32,491 nt of DNA from Zygnema cylindricum (Eukaryota > Streptophyta > Zygnematophyceae > Zygnematales > Zygnemataceae), in contig JBBHKE010002632.1 in NCBI GenBank assembly GCA_037447655.1, positions 560,477 through 592,967 of the forward strand, given 5' to 3'. The notes under the pieces were generated by a model. It was not told the DNA's origin. It was given only the letters and a program-made list of their open reading frames with translations, and made no database searches. This document shows, in pieces, positions 1 through 8,603 of the stretch. The translations under genes were made by a program, and so were the position numbers. Position 1 is the first letter of the stretch, and each line of letters begins with the position of its first letter.

Positions 1-538
1 GTTTTATTGTATTTATCTATCCTAATGATTTACTACAGACTAGCATATCATCAATATTAATTGAATGAAAGATTACTCCATTCTCATCCTTAAACAAAAT
101 AATAGAGTGGTCAGATCTCATTTTGATGTATCTCAATTTGGTCTTAAATTTGTCTAACTTGATATTCAATTGCCTAGAGCTTGATTGAGTCCATACAAGC
201 ACTTTATCTATCTGTAAACTTGACTTCCCTATCACTTCTTCACAAAGCCTTCAAGCTATGTATGAAGATTTCCTCTTCCAATTCTCCATGTAAAAAATTG
301 TCTTAATATGGATCTGATGGATCTCATTATCTTCCGCTATCGCCAGACTTAGGAGAAATCTAACGAAAGGAAATCGAACCATTCGAGCAAAGGTTTCCTC
401 ATAATCAAGATCTTCTTTTTTTGTACCTCTTAGCATTTAGTCTAGTTTTGTATCTCTTTACGGTGTTGTCTTAATATCGTTTCAGTTTGAAAACCCATTT
501 ACGTTTTATAGGTTTTTCTCTTTAGAGGATAGTCTACC
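1..538 (-). pseudogene. Ty1/copia reverse transcriptase remnant (element D)
   Basis: Read on the minus strand this is the core of a copia reverse transcriptase. The palm motif appears at 251-436 as DYEETFARMVRFPFVRFLLS, followed by IHQIHIKTIFY, where the usual MDIKTAF aspartate has become His. The catalytic YVDD box is seen at 43-60 as NIDDML, so both aspartates survive although the Tyr/Val context is changed. The frame shifts between the two blocks and the segment is cut by the left edge of the window. The N-terminal part of the domain lies beyond the LTR at 539-1053. Family assignment is firm; it is clearly non-functional. Confidence 0.9.
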
Positions 539-1053
539 TGAAACAGGCCAGGAAGCTAACACCACGTAGGCAATGCATAGCGGAATAATACCAAGGATTC
601 AATCGTAGCACGGCATGCACAATAAGAGTTGAACTTTATTATTCAAGAAGAGATTACAAGATTGAGTGCTCATTGCAGAAGTCTACTTCCAAAAGAGGTA
701 CCTCTAACTAGGCCTGCTGGACTATTAATACTAGCTAGCTGCTGGCCAACAAAGTAATACACTTATGTACTCGTGGACCTTCTCAGTCAATCGATACTCA
801 ACCAACAATATTTTAGAATAGCGTATATTAATCTACAATCTGTTGCGTTGCTATCTTGCCATACTGCGCCGCTCTACTGCTATACTAGATTGCTATGCGC
901 TGATTGCTATACTGCTATACTAGATTGCTATGCGCTGATTGCTATACTACTATGCTGGGCTAGTCTAACATCGCAATTGCGTTGCTATACCATCGCAACT
1001 TTAGCAGCCTCCCTACTATGTTCCAAAGTGCTTAAATTTGTAATCCTGTTACA
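539..1053 (-). mobile_element. Solo LTR inserted in the reverse transcriptase of element D
   Basis: The segment has terminal inverted repeats, TGAAACAGG at 539 and CCTGTTACA ending at 1053. It is flanked by a 5-bp target duplication with one mismatch (ctacc 534-538, ccacc 1054-1058). When it and one duplicate are removed, the flanks align without a gap to the equivalent region of the other minus-strand copia element (22844-22878), which fixes both ends. Minus orientation is inferred from an AATAAA-like polyadenylation signal near 630-640 read on that strand. The TG...CA ends and absence of internal sequence identify a solo LTR, the usual product of recombination between two LTRs. Its family has no other clear copy in the window. 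Confidence 0.85.
876..945. repeat. 2 x 35-bp tandem repeat within the solo LTR
   Basis: Two identical 35-bp units (876-910 and 911-945), each containing CTGCTATACTAG and TGCTATGCGC, followed by a partial third copy. They lie inside the solo LTR and look like local slippage. Confidence 0.85.
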
Positions 1054-1640
1054 CCACCAAATCCTAAGTATTAGCCTCCATGATTGATGTAATTTCATCA
1101 TTTATGGTTGTTAGCCATCTGTTGCTCTTAAGACTATTAATTGCCTCACAATATGTATGAGGTTCATTTGGGTGTGATAGTTATGTAACTTTACTATTCA
1201 ATTGCCTTTTTAAAATCATTTTACAGCTCCTACTTCCTTTTTCAAATATAGTTGTAGGTATAGAAGGCATTTTTCAATTTTTCCTTGGATACTCGTCAAC
1301 TGCGTTGACAATGGAGATCGTTTTTGTCTTTTTTTTTTCCCTCTCGTTTGACAAAGATATAACCTCCTCTATCGACTATGGTTTCTCTTTTCAACATGTC
1401 AGTTGGACCTGCATTATCTTGATTAACATTTTTTCCGACTGTAGCTTCTATCTCATAGTTTTGGTCAGCTTTAATTCTTATTTTTATATTTTTCATACAT
1501 GTCAAGGGATCAATAGTATTCGCTTCATCCATTATTACTAGGAGTTTTACCATATTTTTAATTGTTTTTCAAGATTATACACTTTATATCTTTTTAATTT
1601 TCATCATATCCCATTAAATATACAAGTTTTTCATTTGCAT
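1054..1640 (-). pseudogene. Element D: start of RT domain and integrase-RT linker
   Basis: Continuation of the minus-strand copia pol on the other side of the solo LTR. 1060-1180 matches the stretch just upstream of the RT domain in the element at 22003-25548 (the region around 22860-22960). At 1296-1553 the minus strand reads an open stretch beginning MVKLLVIMDEANTIDPLTC and rich in Glu, Lys and Asp. This is typical of the acidic linker between copia integrase and RT, and a similar linker stands at 27358-27723. No catalytic residues lie here. An overlapping plus-strand open stretch is its shadow. Confidence 0.75.
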
Positions 1641-2332
1641 CCATTTTTTAATTAGATTAATCTAAGTTCAAACTATGCACCTAACTTCTGAATAAGGATT
1701 TGTGCTCGTCCATCTTTCATATGGTGTTTTATCCTTAATGGTTGAGGTAAAGACTATGTTTTTGAGGTAGAGAGCACAGTGTATTTACTCCACCCTGAAA
1801 AGTCTTCTATTTTTCTTGGCGCTTAACATGCTTTAGGCACTCTCCCGTAGGATCTGATTTAGTCTCTTAGCAACACCACTTTATTCTAGATTACAATGGA
1901 TTATAACGGACATTACAAGGGATTATAAGGGACTCTATTCTATATTATAATGGATAATAAGGGACATTATAAGGGATTATAAGGGACAGTCTTTTGATGT
2001 TGAATGTCTTTTTCGTTTAAGAATTCTCCAAACTAATTAGAGGTATATCTTCCCCCATTATCATTTTTTTTTCCTTTGATAGATGTTTCATGGAGTTTTC
2101 CATTCCATGCTTTATACTCTTTAAAATAATATAGAGCTTCAAACTTAGACTTAAAGAGATAGATCCTGATTATCTAGACCAATAATCTCTAATGGTGATA
2201 ATATACCGCTTCTCTTTGGCTGGTAGGACCCTCTGTGGCCCGCATACATTAGTGCGTACTCGATCCACAACCTTTCCTCCCTTAAAAGTCTCATTTAAAA
2301 GGTGCAGTTGATATGCATTTGCGGAGCATTCA
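1641..2332 (-). pseudogene. Ty1/copia integrase remnant (element D)
   Basis: On the minus strand 2332 down to 1641 follows a copia integrase from the end of the zinc region through the catalytic core. An ECSANAYQLHL stretch corresponds to the CxxGKxxxLPF signature, then comes a RYIITIRDYWSR-like segment, and at 2041-2140 a stretch related to KEYKAW and NDNGGEYTS. The C-terminal GQTPYERW-like part is at about 1690-1740. Several frameshifts and stops are present, and a 2 x 54-bp expansion interrupts the region that should hold the catalytic Glu. Recognition rests on colinearity with the better preserved integrase at 23475-24203. Upstream protease and gag are missing. Confidence 0.8.
1883..1990. 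repeat. 2 x 54-bp tandem repeat inside the integrase remnant
   Basis: Two 54-bp units (1883-1936, 1937-1990), each starting ATTCTA and built from GGATTATAAGGGAC-like submotifs. The other minus-strand integrase (near 23715-23740) has only a short unexpanded stretch here, so the array grew in this copy after insertion. Confidence 0.8.
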
Positions 2333-2689
2333 CTTCAAACGTTTTTGTAATCGGCAATGTACCTCGAGGAGGTACATCAACAATTACAAAAAACATTGAG
2401 CCGTGACACGTTAGATAATGAGCATATGTGTCAAGATGGCAACCTACAGAATTCAAAAAAAATGCACATCTTATATACATTCAAAAATACATCCAAAATC
2501 ACAAAAGTAATCTCGTAACAAAATTTCGTCACGCAATTTTTGTGAGCGCTTATTCGTCACACTACTTGTGACAACGCTCATACATAATGCAGAAAAACAT
2601 GAACCCTAAAAACATGAGTTGGTGTTTGACAAAGCATCTACAAAAAGCACAAATATTTTGTCATACAATGTACTTTGTCCTCACATACA
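2333..2689. other. Unassigned spacer between element D and LTR C
   Basis: About 360 bases with no recognisable coding sequence. It begins where similarity to copia GAG-pre-integrase stops and ends where LTR C probably starts. It holds a strong hairpin (2342-2392) and shorter inverted GAGCG/GTCAC motifs at about 2540-2580. It could be a remnant of a small element or of the lost gag-protease part of D. Confidence 0.4.
2342..2392. repeat. Hairpin with 24-bp arms
   Basis: Arms 2342-2365 and 2369-2392 are inverted copies (TTTTTGTAAT...ATGTACCTC against its reverse complement) matching at 20 of 24 positions, with a 3-nt loop. No element was identified from it. Confidence 0.75.
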
Positions 2690-3644
2690 TGGTTTTGAAA
2701 AAGGTAATTTTTAGGTCACAAATTTATTCAATAGACTCTAGACAAGAGAGAGAGAATTAGGCAAAGAGACGGCATGGACCCCTCTTTATCAAACAAAGTG
2801 ACTTTTAATGAATGATAGATAGTGAGACAGAAGTGGACTCTATCAGAAAAAGTGGACTAGCCTTAATTTGATCCCTGGTGGAACAGAATCAAAGTTAATT
2901 GTGTGCCTTGAACAAAGTTATAGAAAAATCGTTATGTTATAGGGTTAGATATATTAACAAACAGTTCGCAAACAAATAAAATATTTAACAGTAAAACGAA
3001 AAATTAGTAAACGTAGAACGAGAGAAGTACAACGGCCGAAAAGAACATTGTACACCACACCAATATTGAGCGGACGACATTAAATTGGAATCATGGGAGG
3101 AGATGGCTCGCGTGTGCGTCAACATCCCGGAATGACTCTTTTGGCGCCTTATGCCAAAAGAGCTAACATAATCACAAATGGCAGGTTGCTCAAGGTCAGT
3201 GGAGGATGGTGAGACAAATCCATGGTGTCGGATATAGAAGGTATATCGTCCTCGTTGGTGACGTACAGAAGTCTTAGAGACAACGGCTAATGGACCTTGC
3301 CCTTTACAAATTGTATGTTAGAGTGTTTCCATTGATTGGTAGGTTACTACATATGAGTTATGAGTAGGAATTTATAACTTAGGCTTGATACCTCTTTCAC
3401 TAAGAGCTTCTGTTTGTAAATGCTAACTTTGATCAACCTTAACTTTCCGCTCAGGTGAGCAATTTCAATGATTGTTTTTGTGTCAGACTTAAGAGAGTCG
3501 TGCCTTCACTAGAGAGAAGTCGGTCAGAGTTTTTGTTGATTTATGTGGCTGCTATTATTGTTGAAACAAAAGTGGATCTCGGCTATCCTAGAGACATATA
3601 TTGAATTGTGCATTCTGGGAGGCTATGGAGCCCCCACAATTTAA
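2690..3644 (+). mobile_element. 5' LTR of element C (family B-like)
   Basis: Diverged relative of the LTRs at 20351-21331, 25748-26750, 14616-15788 and 16347-17288. Shared landmarks in order: a TTTGATCC-type motif (2867), a GGCGCC-TTATGCCA-type stretch (3140), a TATA box (3373), CAGGTGAGCAATTTCA (3452-3467) and the AGTCGGTCAGAGT motif (3519). The right end is set by the primer-binding site at 3645. The left end is an estimate from alignment of TGGTTTTGAAAAAGG with the TGTTGAAAA start of relatives; a possible target duplicate before it was not confirmed. It precedes a leader and gag, so it is read as a 5' LTR. Confidence 0.65.
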
Positions 3645-3723
3645 CGTTATCGGCCCACCTTCTACGCTTCCCATAGCCTATAATTTCACGTTATTGGCCC
3701 AGATTCTACCTTGCCCATCTTTG
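3636..3723. repeat. 44-bp tandem duplication spanning the primer-binding site
   Basis: 3636-3679 and 3680-3723 are imperfect copies offset by 44 bases (AATTTAACGTTATCGGCCCA against AATTTCACGTTATTGGCCCA). The LTR-leader junction and its primer site are therefore present twice. Confidence 0.75.
3645..3659 (+). other. Primer-binding site, internal initiator tRNA-Met type
   Basis: CGTTATCGGCCCACC matches the complement of the plant initiator tRNA-Met anticodon arm (GGTTATGGGCCCACC) at 13 of 15 positions. It directly follows the LTR. It is not the usual TGGTATCAGAGC complement of the tRNA 3' end. A second, weaker copy lies at 3689-3703. Confidence 0.7.
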
Positions 3724-3941
3724 ATGGAAAAGGGTTTAGTTAAAGGGAAACTATGATGATAGGTGCCTTAATGTAAAAGTACCTCTAGGGGAAATTATCG
3801 TGGTATGTGAGGTGTCTTGCACAAAACATAAGAGCTCCACCTAGCATAGAGAAGCTAGTTTTCCAAGAGCATCAAGATTGGGCAAAAGAGTGTCTAGATC
3901 CTCAAACGAAGTTAAGGAAGATAGAGAAAGCATTATCATAG
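3660..3941 (+). other. Untranslated leader of element C
   Basis: About 280 bases between primer site and gag. GGGAAACTATGATGATAGGTG at about 3745 corresponds to GGGAAACCATGATGATGGGTG in the leader of the minus-strand element (25670-25690 region), supporting leader identity. No other feature seen. Confidence 0.6.
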
Positions 3942-4609
3942 ATGGAGAGAAAGGGAAGGAGAAACCGTCCACTAGCCACACTAGTGAAAATTGGAGCAGT
4001 AATGTCACCGGTTGTACCGAAAACAAATAAGAATGACCAGCAAGTTTGGTACTACAATATTGAGGTGGCCAAACACGTCATTTTGTGGAATCTCACTCAA
4101 GCCATTGCTCTTTCGCTCGTTAATCCAACTAAGATTAGAGATTGGGATTTCCTTACGGATCAATATAGGAGTGGTGCTATTTAGCAACAACTGTTAGCAA
4201 ATCAAAAATTAAGCGCCTTTGCTTATAAAAGTGGTAGTATGCTATATTTTTTCAATGATCTTCCTAGACTTGATATTGAGCTTGAGAACATAAGGGTTAA
4301 CACTCTTATCTTGAAACTTTTGTATAAGTCTAAAAACATTGTGAACCGGTCTCAGGAATTACACGACAACTGATAGATCTCAAACTTAGTTTTTTAGATG
4401 ATCTTTGTCCAACATAATAGTATATAGTTGAGGAAATCGTAGTATCCAAGCAGTTGCAGCAGGGACAAATTGGAAGAACTGAGATGGAAGGAAAATTTAC
4501 AAGCCTTTTGTAGGAGAGGGAAAAGAAGGAAAATCCAAGGGATCACGAAAGGTTCCCTTAAATAGAGTATGCCACTTTTGGAAGAAACCCAACACTACAT
4601 GGAAGATTG
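3942..4609 (+). pseudogene. Ty1/copia gag of element C, first part
   Basis: The translated sequence follows the gag at 25087-25548 on the minus strand: LWNLTQAIALSLVNP, then LLANQKLSAFAYKSGSMLYF, then LENIRVNTLILKLLYKSKNI, matching HFILKCLTQAL, QQKLADHKVHEYVYKNGKML and KEKVNTLLIKLLYVYENI. One in-frame TAG (4182-4184) interrupts it and the frame breaks after about 4372. Near 4568-4609 a damaged CCHC knuckle, CHFWKKPNTTW, is cut by LTR A1. The gag coat protein packages element RNA in cytoplasmic particles. The rest of this gag and its protease resume at 14153. Confidence 0.8.
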
Positions 4610-5837
4610 TGTTGTGTTTGAAAACTTTAGTCTTCAAAAGATAAGGCTGTGAGGGGAGTTTTTAGGACTTATAATATTTTTGTATAAGTCCTTCTAATAC
4701 CTACCTTAAATAGTGTGACAGTGGCAGCAGTATAAATGAGTGTAATCTACCTTCTTGTGACACACGAGAAATCAGACGGACAGAATTGTGCACTTCGACA
4801 AATAAATTAAAAGAGTATGAATGCAGAAACGACCGCCGAATACTAATCGAGTCGACAGATGTGATTCGAAATGGGACCACATTGGAAATGTTACTGGACG
4901 TGTGTCATCCAGCATGAAAAAGTATTTTAAATCTTACGGCGATGCGCGAATCATAGAATTGACCTACACGACCACATACTTAATCGTTCGATCATGCGTA
5001 CATCGACGGCGGAGGAAATCAAACGCGACCACGTTTGAATAAGCAAGTCACGTCGGTTTGCATAACCGACTTGCTTCCAAGAGATTTCAGCTTTGAACGT
5101 ACATACATTTGGACGGGTTCGCCAATTGTTGACCAAGCAAGTGGCACCATTCCACTACGACCACTATTTTTAAATATCTAAAGCAACATAAATTTGTACG
5201 TTGTGAATTAATATTTAGTGTAACAATATTGAAATAGGATAGAAGCTTTAATTAGGGTTTGGACGTACTTGTAGTAAAGTAGACGTAGTGTTGACGTATA
5301 CTGTCGTTATTCGAGTACACTACCTAGTTCACGTGTAGTTATTTGATTAGTGAAGATTACTCAATAGATAACTATGAGGTATATTATATAGGACTTAGTT
5401 TATTTTTCAACATCACAGTTGAGTTTATGAAGGTAATGGCGGACAATTTTTTTGCATCTTTGACCTATTAGTGTGATCACTCTGGTTGATATTTTCATGT
5501 GAAACTTTGTGTAGATGTTTTATGATCTAGAAACTATATGTGTGTGTAGTTTCAATATGTTCTATTGTTTCTATAGAATTACATGAGGAGTCTACCTGGT
5601 TGTTTGATAAGCAGTCAAATGTTTTAGGGAAACTCGGCAGCTCATATCTTTTGGATGCCTCGGTGAATTTTGCTGTAACTTTAGGAGGTTACAATGTCTA
5701 GAATATACTTAATGCTAGATCAGTTTCAGCTATTTTTGTTGATACTCGAGTAACCTGTGTTGTATGAAACACAACTTTTTTGGGGGGTAATCTGTGGTGT
5801 TTCCGAGAATGATCCATGGCTCAAATAGACTATCGAG
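4610..5837 (+). mobile_element. Family A LTR (A1), interrupted near its 3' end
   Basis: Starts TGTTGTGTTTGAAAACTTTAG, like the LTR-start fragment at 12798, and is flanked by GATTG (4605-4609) and TATTG (14148-14152), a 5-bp target duplicate with one mismatch. From about 5380 it aligns with the 3' halves of LTRs A2 and A3 (TTTGCATCTTTGACC, GTGTGATCACTCTGG, CCATGGCTCAAATAG). It stops at ...ACTATCGAG, where LTR A2 begins; its last bases (AACA) are found after LTR A3 at 14144-14147. The 5' half is diverged and contains two hairpins, 4664-4692 (10-bp perfect stem) and 5041-5076. No internal region follows, so it is a solo LTR. Confidence 0.75.
5041..5076. repeat. Imperfect palindrome in LTR A1
   Basis: AAGCAAGT-CACGT-CGGTT (5041-5058) pairs with AACCGACTTGCTT (5064-5076), leaving a 5-nt bulge and a 5-nt loop. 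A related AACAAGTTAACAACTTG stretch lies at the same relative place in LTR A3, so a structured element at this point is a family trait. Confidence 0.6.
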
Positions 5838-6976
5838 TGTTCTTTTGAAATTTTTTTTTCGTGCGTACGAGATATTTCGTGCGGTTAGGACAATTCGTGC
5901 GTAATGGAATTTAATGTGGAGGTTCGAATGGATACAAAGATTGGGGGAGCGAACGTACGAAAAAAAATAAAGGGACATAAGGGACTGCGTGAGTGGCGTG
6001 AATAACCATTGAGAAATGGACTGTGGATCGCAAAGCCATCCGATGTGAAATAAACCAAATGTTGAAAAACACGCCGCCAGTACGGCGCACCTACGACGTG
6101 ACAAGAGAACGCAACACCAATTATTTTGGATTCGATCCGTACGGACAACGCAGCTAACGCAGCTGCGAATAATATGAATATAATCTGGTACAGGACTATG
6201 CAATTGCGATTGGTATGAATCAAGTCGGTGGAAGAAGATTTATAAGAAGCTCTAAAGTACTAAACAAGTTAACGCCTAATACGCAAATTTTGCACAGGTG
6301 TCCAAGTTAATATTGTGTACAACATAGGTTTGTCTTTTTGCTAATTAGAGGTTTGTCTTTTTGCTAATTTGTTTACTAGTGTTTATTTGTTCATTTTGGC
6401 ATACCTCCAATTATTCGGGTATACACACAATATTTTAGATAGATGGTAGATACCATACGGTTGGGATACTTTTGACATTAAATTGTAAACTCTATGAGTA
6501 TAGCTTGTAGAACTTAGATTATTTTGAGAATCACAGCTGAGTTAATCAAAGACATGGCAGACTTTTTTTTTGCAACTTTGACCTGTAAGTGTGACCACTC
6601 TGGTTGTTTCTTTGATGTGAAAATTTGTGGATATATATTATAATCTAGAAACTATATGTGGGTGTAGTTTTAGTTTGTTCTGTTTTTTGTGTATAATACT
6701 TTTCTGTATAATACCCTGAGGAGTCTACTTCGTTAGTTTGGTAGGCTGTCAGATGTTTTTATAAAACTCTACAACTCATATCTTTTAGATGCCTTTGTGG
6801 AATTGGGTGTTACTTTGGGTGGTTACAGTATGTCTATAATATAATGCATATTTGAGAAGTTTGAAGTGATTTTATTTGTTGTGGAGTAATCTGTGTTGTT
6901 TGAAACATACCTATTTTGGGGGTAGTTTGTGATGCTTCCGTGAGTAACCCATGGCTCAAATAGGCTATGGACAACA
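5838..6976 (+). mobile_element. 5' LTR of family A element (A2)
   Basis: Begins TGTTCTTTTGAAA and ends TATGGACAACA, close to an inverted TGTTGT...ACAACA pair. It is alignable throughout with A3 (13025-14138) and in reverse with A4 (18030-19115). The three copies diverge exactly after GACAACA, which sets the right end. It is followed by a primer-binding site and gag. Its last 26 bases contain the ATG that opens gag. It is inserted 4 bases before the end of LTR A1, with TCGAG (5833-5837) and TTGAC (14139-14143) as a diverged 5-bp target duplicate. Confidence 0.8.
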
Positions 6977-7700
6977 AGTTATAGGCCCACACCCATGGCT
7001 GCCTATATTTGATAGATCTAAATATCACTACTCGAAGTGTTTGCTCGAGAGCTACTTCGACATGATGGAGCTAATGGATGTGGTGGATGGTACTTTGGCC
7101 GAAACATCAAATGGATGGAAAAAAATCATGAGTGTCTATGGGTTATCAAGAACTCCTAGATTGAGAATTTGGTAATGACATACATAAGTTTTAAAAAGGT
7201 AGTTGAATTATGGAAGTGCTTAGAATGTATGTATGCAAAGACGTATTTATATCATTGTCTTAGTAGTGTTACCAACATAGTTGAATACAAGTATGTAGGA
7301 GGCAGTATGGAGAAACACTAAATTGACTTACAAGTATTATTTGCAGAAAAATTATTTGGCAGCAGGAAACTTTACAGATGCTCAACAAGCTCTCTTGTTA
7401 ATGAGAAGCCTACCTAAAGAATATAAGAGTGCACAACATTGATTGACGTTATTTGATAAAAAAGAAAGATTGGAGCTTAACTGTAGCTAGACGAGTTGTT
7501 CTAGATGAAGAGGCTAATAGAAAGGTCTTATCAAGTGATAGGAATATAAAGGAATCTAAGTCTTAGTTATAGAAAATTAAAAGTAACAGTGAGTTCGATA
7601 ATCACCCTAAGAATTGTTTTTACTTAAATGATTTAGGACATACCTTCAAGGTAGGTCTATCGTATAACAGTGCATGTGTTATAGGGAATTTCAGAGATGG
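6951..7700 (+). pseudogene. Ty1/copia gag of the A2-A3 element
   Basis: Opens MAQIGYGQQVIGPHPWLPIF; the first nine codons lie inside LTR A2. It is related to the gag of element K (31108 on): QQVIGPH...PIF against QQVMGLS...PIF, LESYFDMMELMDVVDGTL against THFENVNLLNILDGSL, YKYVGGSM against YKYTGGTM, and QQALLLMRSLPKEYKS against QQAALLMRGLPRSMKG. A damaged knuckle NCFYLNDLGHTFKVG (about 7612-7656) keeps the first Cys and the His but lacks the other two Cys. Several frameshifts and stops follow codon 74. No protease motif was found downstream. Confidence 0.8.
6977..6991 (+). other. Primer-binding site within the gag frame
   Basis: AGTTATAGGCCCACA matches the complement of the initiator tRNA-Met anticodon arm at 12 of 15 positions and starts at the base after the LTR. 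It is translated as part of gag (QVIGPH). Confidence 0.65.
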
Positions 7701-7752
7701 ATGGGACAACAACCTAGTTCGATCCTCAACAAGAAGGGAATTAAGTGCTTTA

Positions 7753-8215
7753 ATGAGTGAGAGACAATTCTCGATCGATGACAAAAGGCATACACCGTGT
7801 GTTGACGATTTTTTTTACTTATGGACCTTCTATGTTGTTCGCAATGAGGTGAAAGAGGTGACGGAAAAGGATTCAGTCGGTGTCAATATTTCCTATGACA
7901 GATTGGTGAGTGACACAAATTTACAAAAAGAATAGGAAACTAAAATAACAAAAGTTGAAGGAAGTGAAAGGCACATAGAAGTAGAAGAGACTAAAAAATA
8001 TATTGTCACCGAAGATAGTGAGGAGAAAAAAGAGATTGAAAATGACTCGGCTTGTGTGACTCCTTCTCCTGATAAATTGGTATGTGAGAATGACCTACAA
8101 GGAGAAGAGATTATTGAAGAAAGGGGAGCAAGAAAAACAAACATAAAATTGGCTAAAGAATATGCTTTAGATATAAAAGTATTTAATTGGGGAGAAGGTG
8201 CAATGATTGTTTGAT
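7753..8215 (+). pseudogene. Acidic open frame downstream of gag, function unknown
   Basis: One frame runs from the ATG at 7753 to TGA at 8213-8215 with a single TAG (7933-7935). The product is strongly acidic and lysine-rich (runs such as VEVEETKKY, EDSEEKKEIEND, EEIIEERGARK) with no motif I recognise. The frame is open upstream for several codons (LSALMSERQF), and this part may be the gag spacer seen in element K before its protease. The acidic part could be a copia linker remnant. GC content is low, as in the rest of the element. Confidence 0.4.
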
Positions 8216-8340
8216 GAAAGTGTGTAGGGGATAACTTTTTGACCAATTTGATAACATGGCTAACTGACAAATATGGGGGGAAATTTGGAGTTACTGAAAT
8301 AACAATTTGGCGTTAATGGCATAAGGGAAGCAGTTATAAG
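8216..8340. other. Unassigned spacer
   Basis: AT-rich stretch between the acidic frame and the first 220-bp repeat. It contains purine runs (GTGTGTAGGGG, ATGGGGGGAAA) that could be polypurine-tract remnants, but no LTR start follows. Confidence 0.3.
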
Positions 8341-8560
8341 ACGAATTTAGCAAGGGGGCACTTATCTAGAAGGCAAAGGTTGGGAAATAACAAGAGGAAG
8401 CAAAAGCAGTAGCGACGTCAACAGATACAGTGGTGATGTGTAGTTTTTTCTAAGTTTTTAAATGTTGAGTAATGGAGGTTATGAAAGAAAATCTTAGGTC
8501 TCTAAATAATTTTTACGTCATTGCGTTAGTATATACCTCCATTAAAGTAAAAAGATATGC
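8341..8560 (+). repeat. 220-bp direct repeat, copy 1
   Basis: Aligns without gaps to 12540-12759 (9 differences, about 96% identity). The two copies bracket the GC-rich gag block and the N-gap. An internal 75-bp segment (8470-8544) has perfect 10-bp inverted ends, TAATGGAGGT and ACCTCCATTA. Possible origins are short LTRs of the GC-rich element (but no TG...CA ends are seen), a segmental duplication, or a misjoin at the gap. Confidence 0.85.
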
Positions 8561-8603
8561 GTCCGAGAGTGGCTCTCCCATCTCAGCCCGAGAGCAACCA
8601 GAG

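Noticed and set aside
773-1087. Cys/Tyr/Leu-rich plus-strand frame
   Set aside because: Generated by the 35-bp tandem repeat within a solo LTR.
5730-6223. Overlapping minus-strand open frames in LTR A2
   Set aside because: Non-coding LTR sequence; equivalent frames in LTR A3 (13064-13404) are broken differently.
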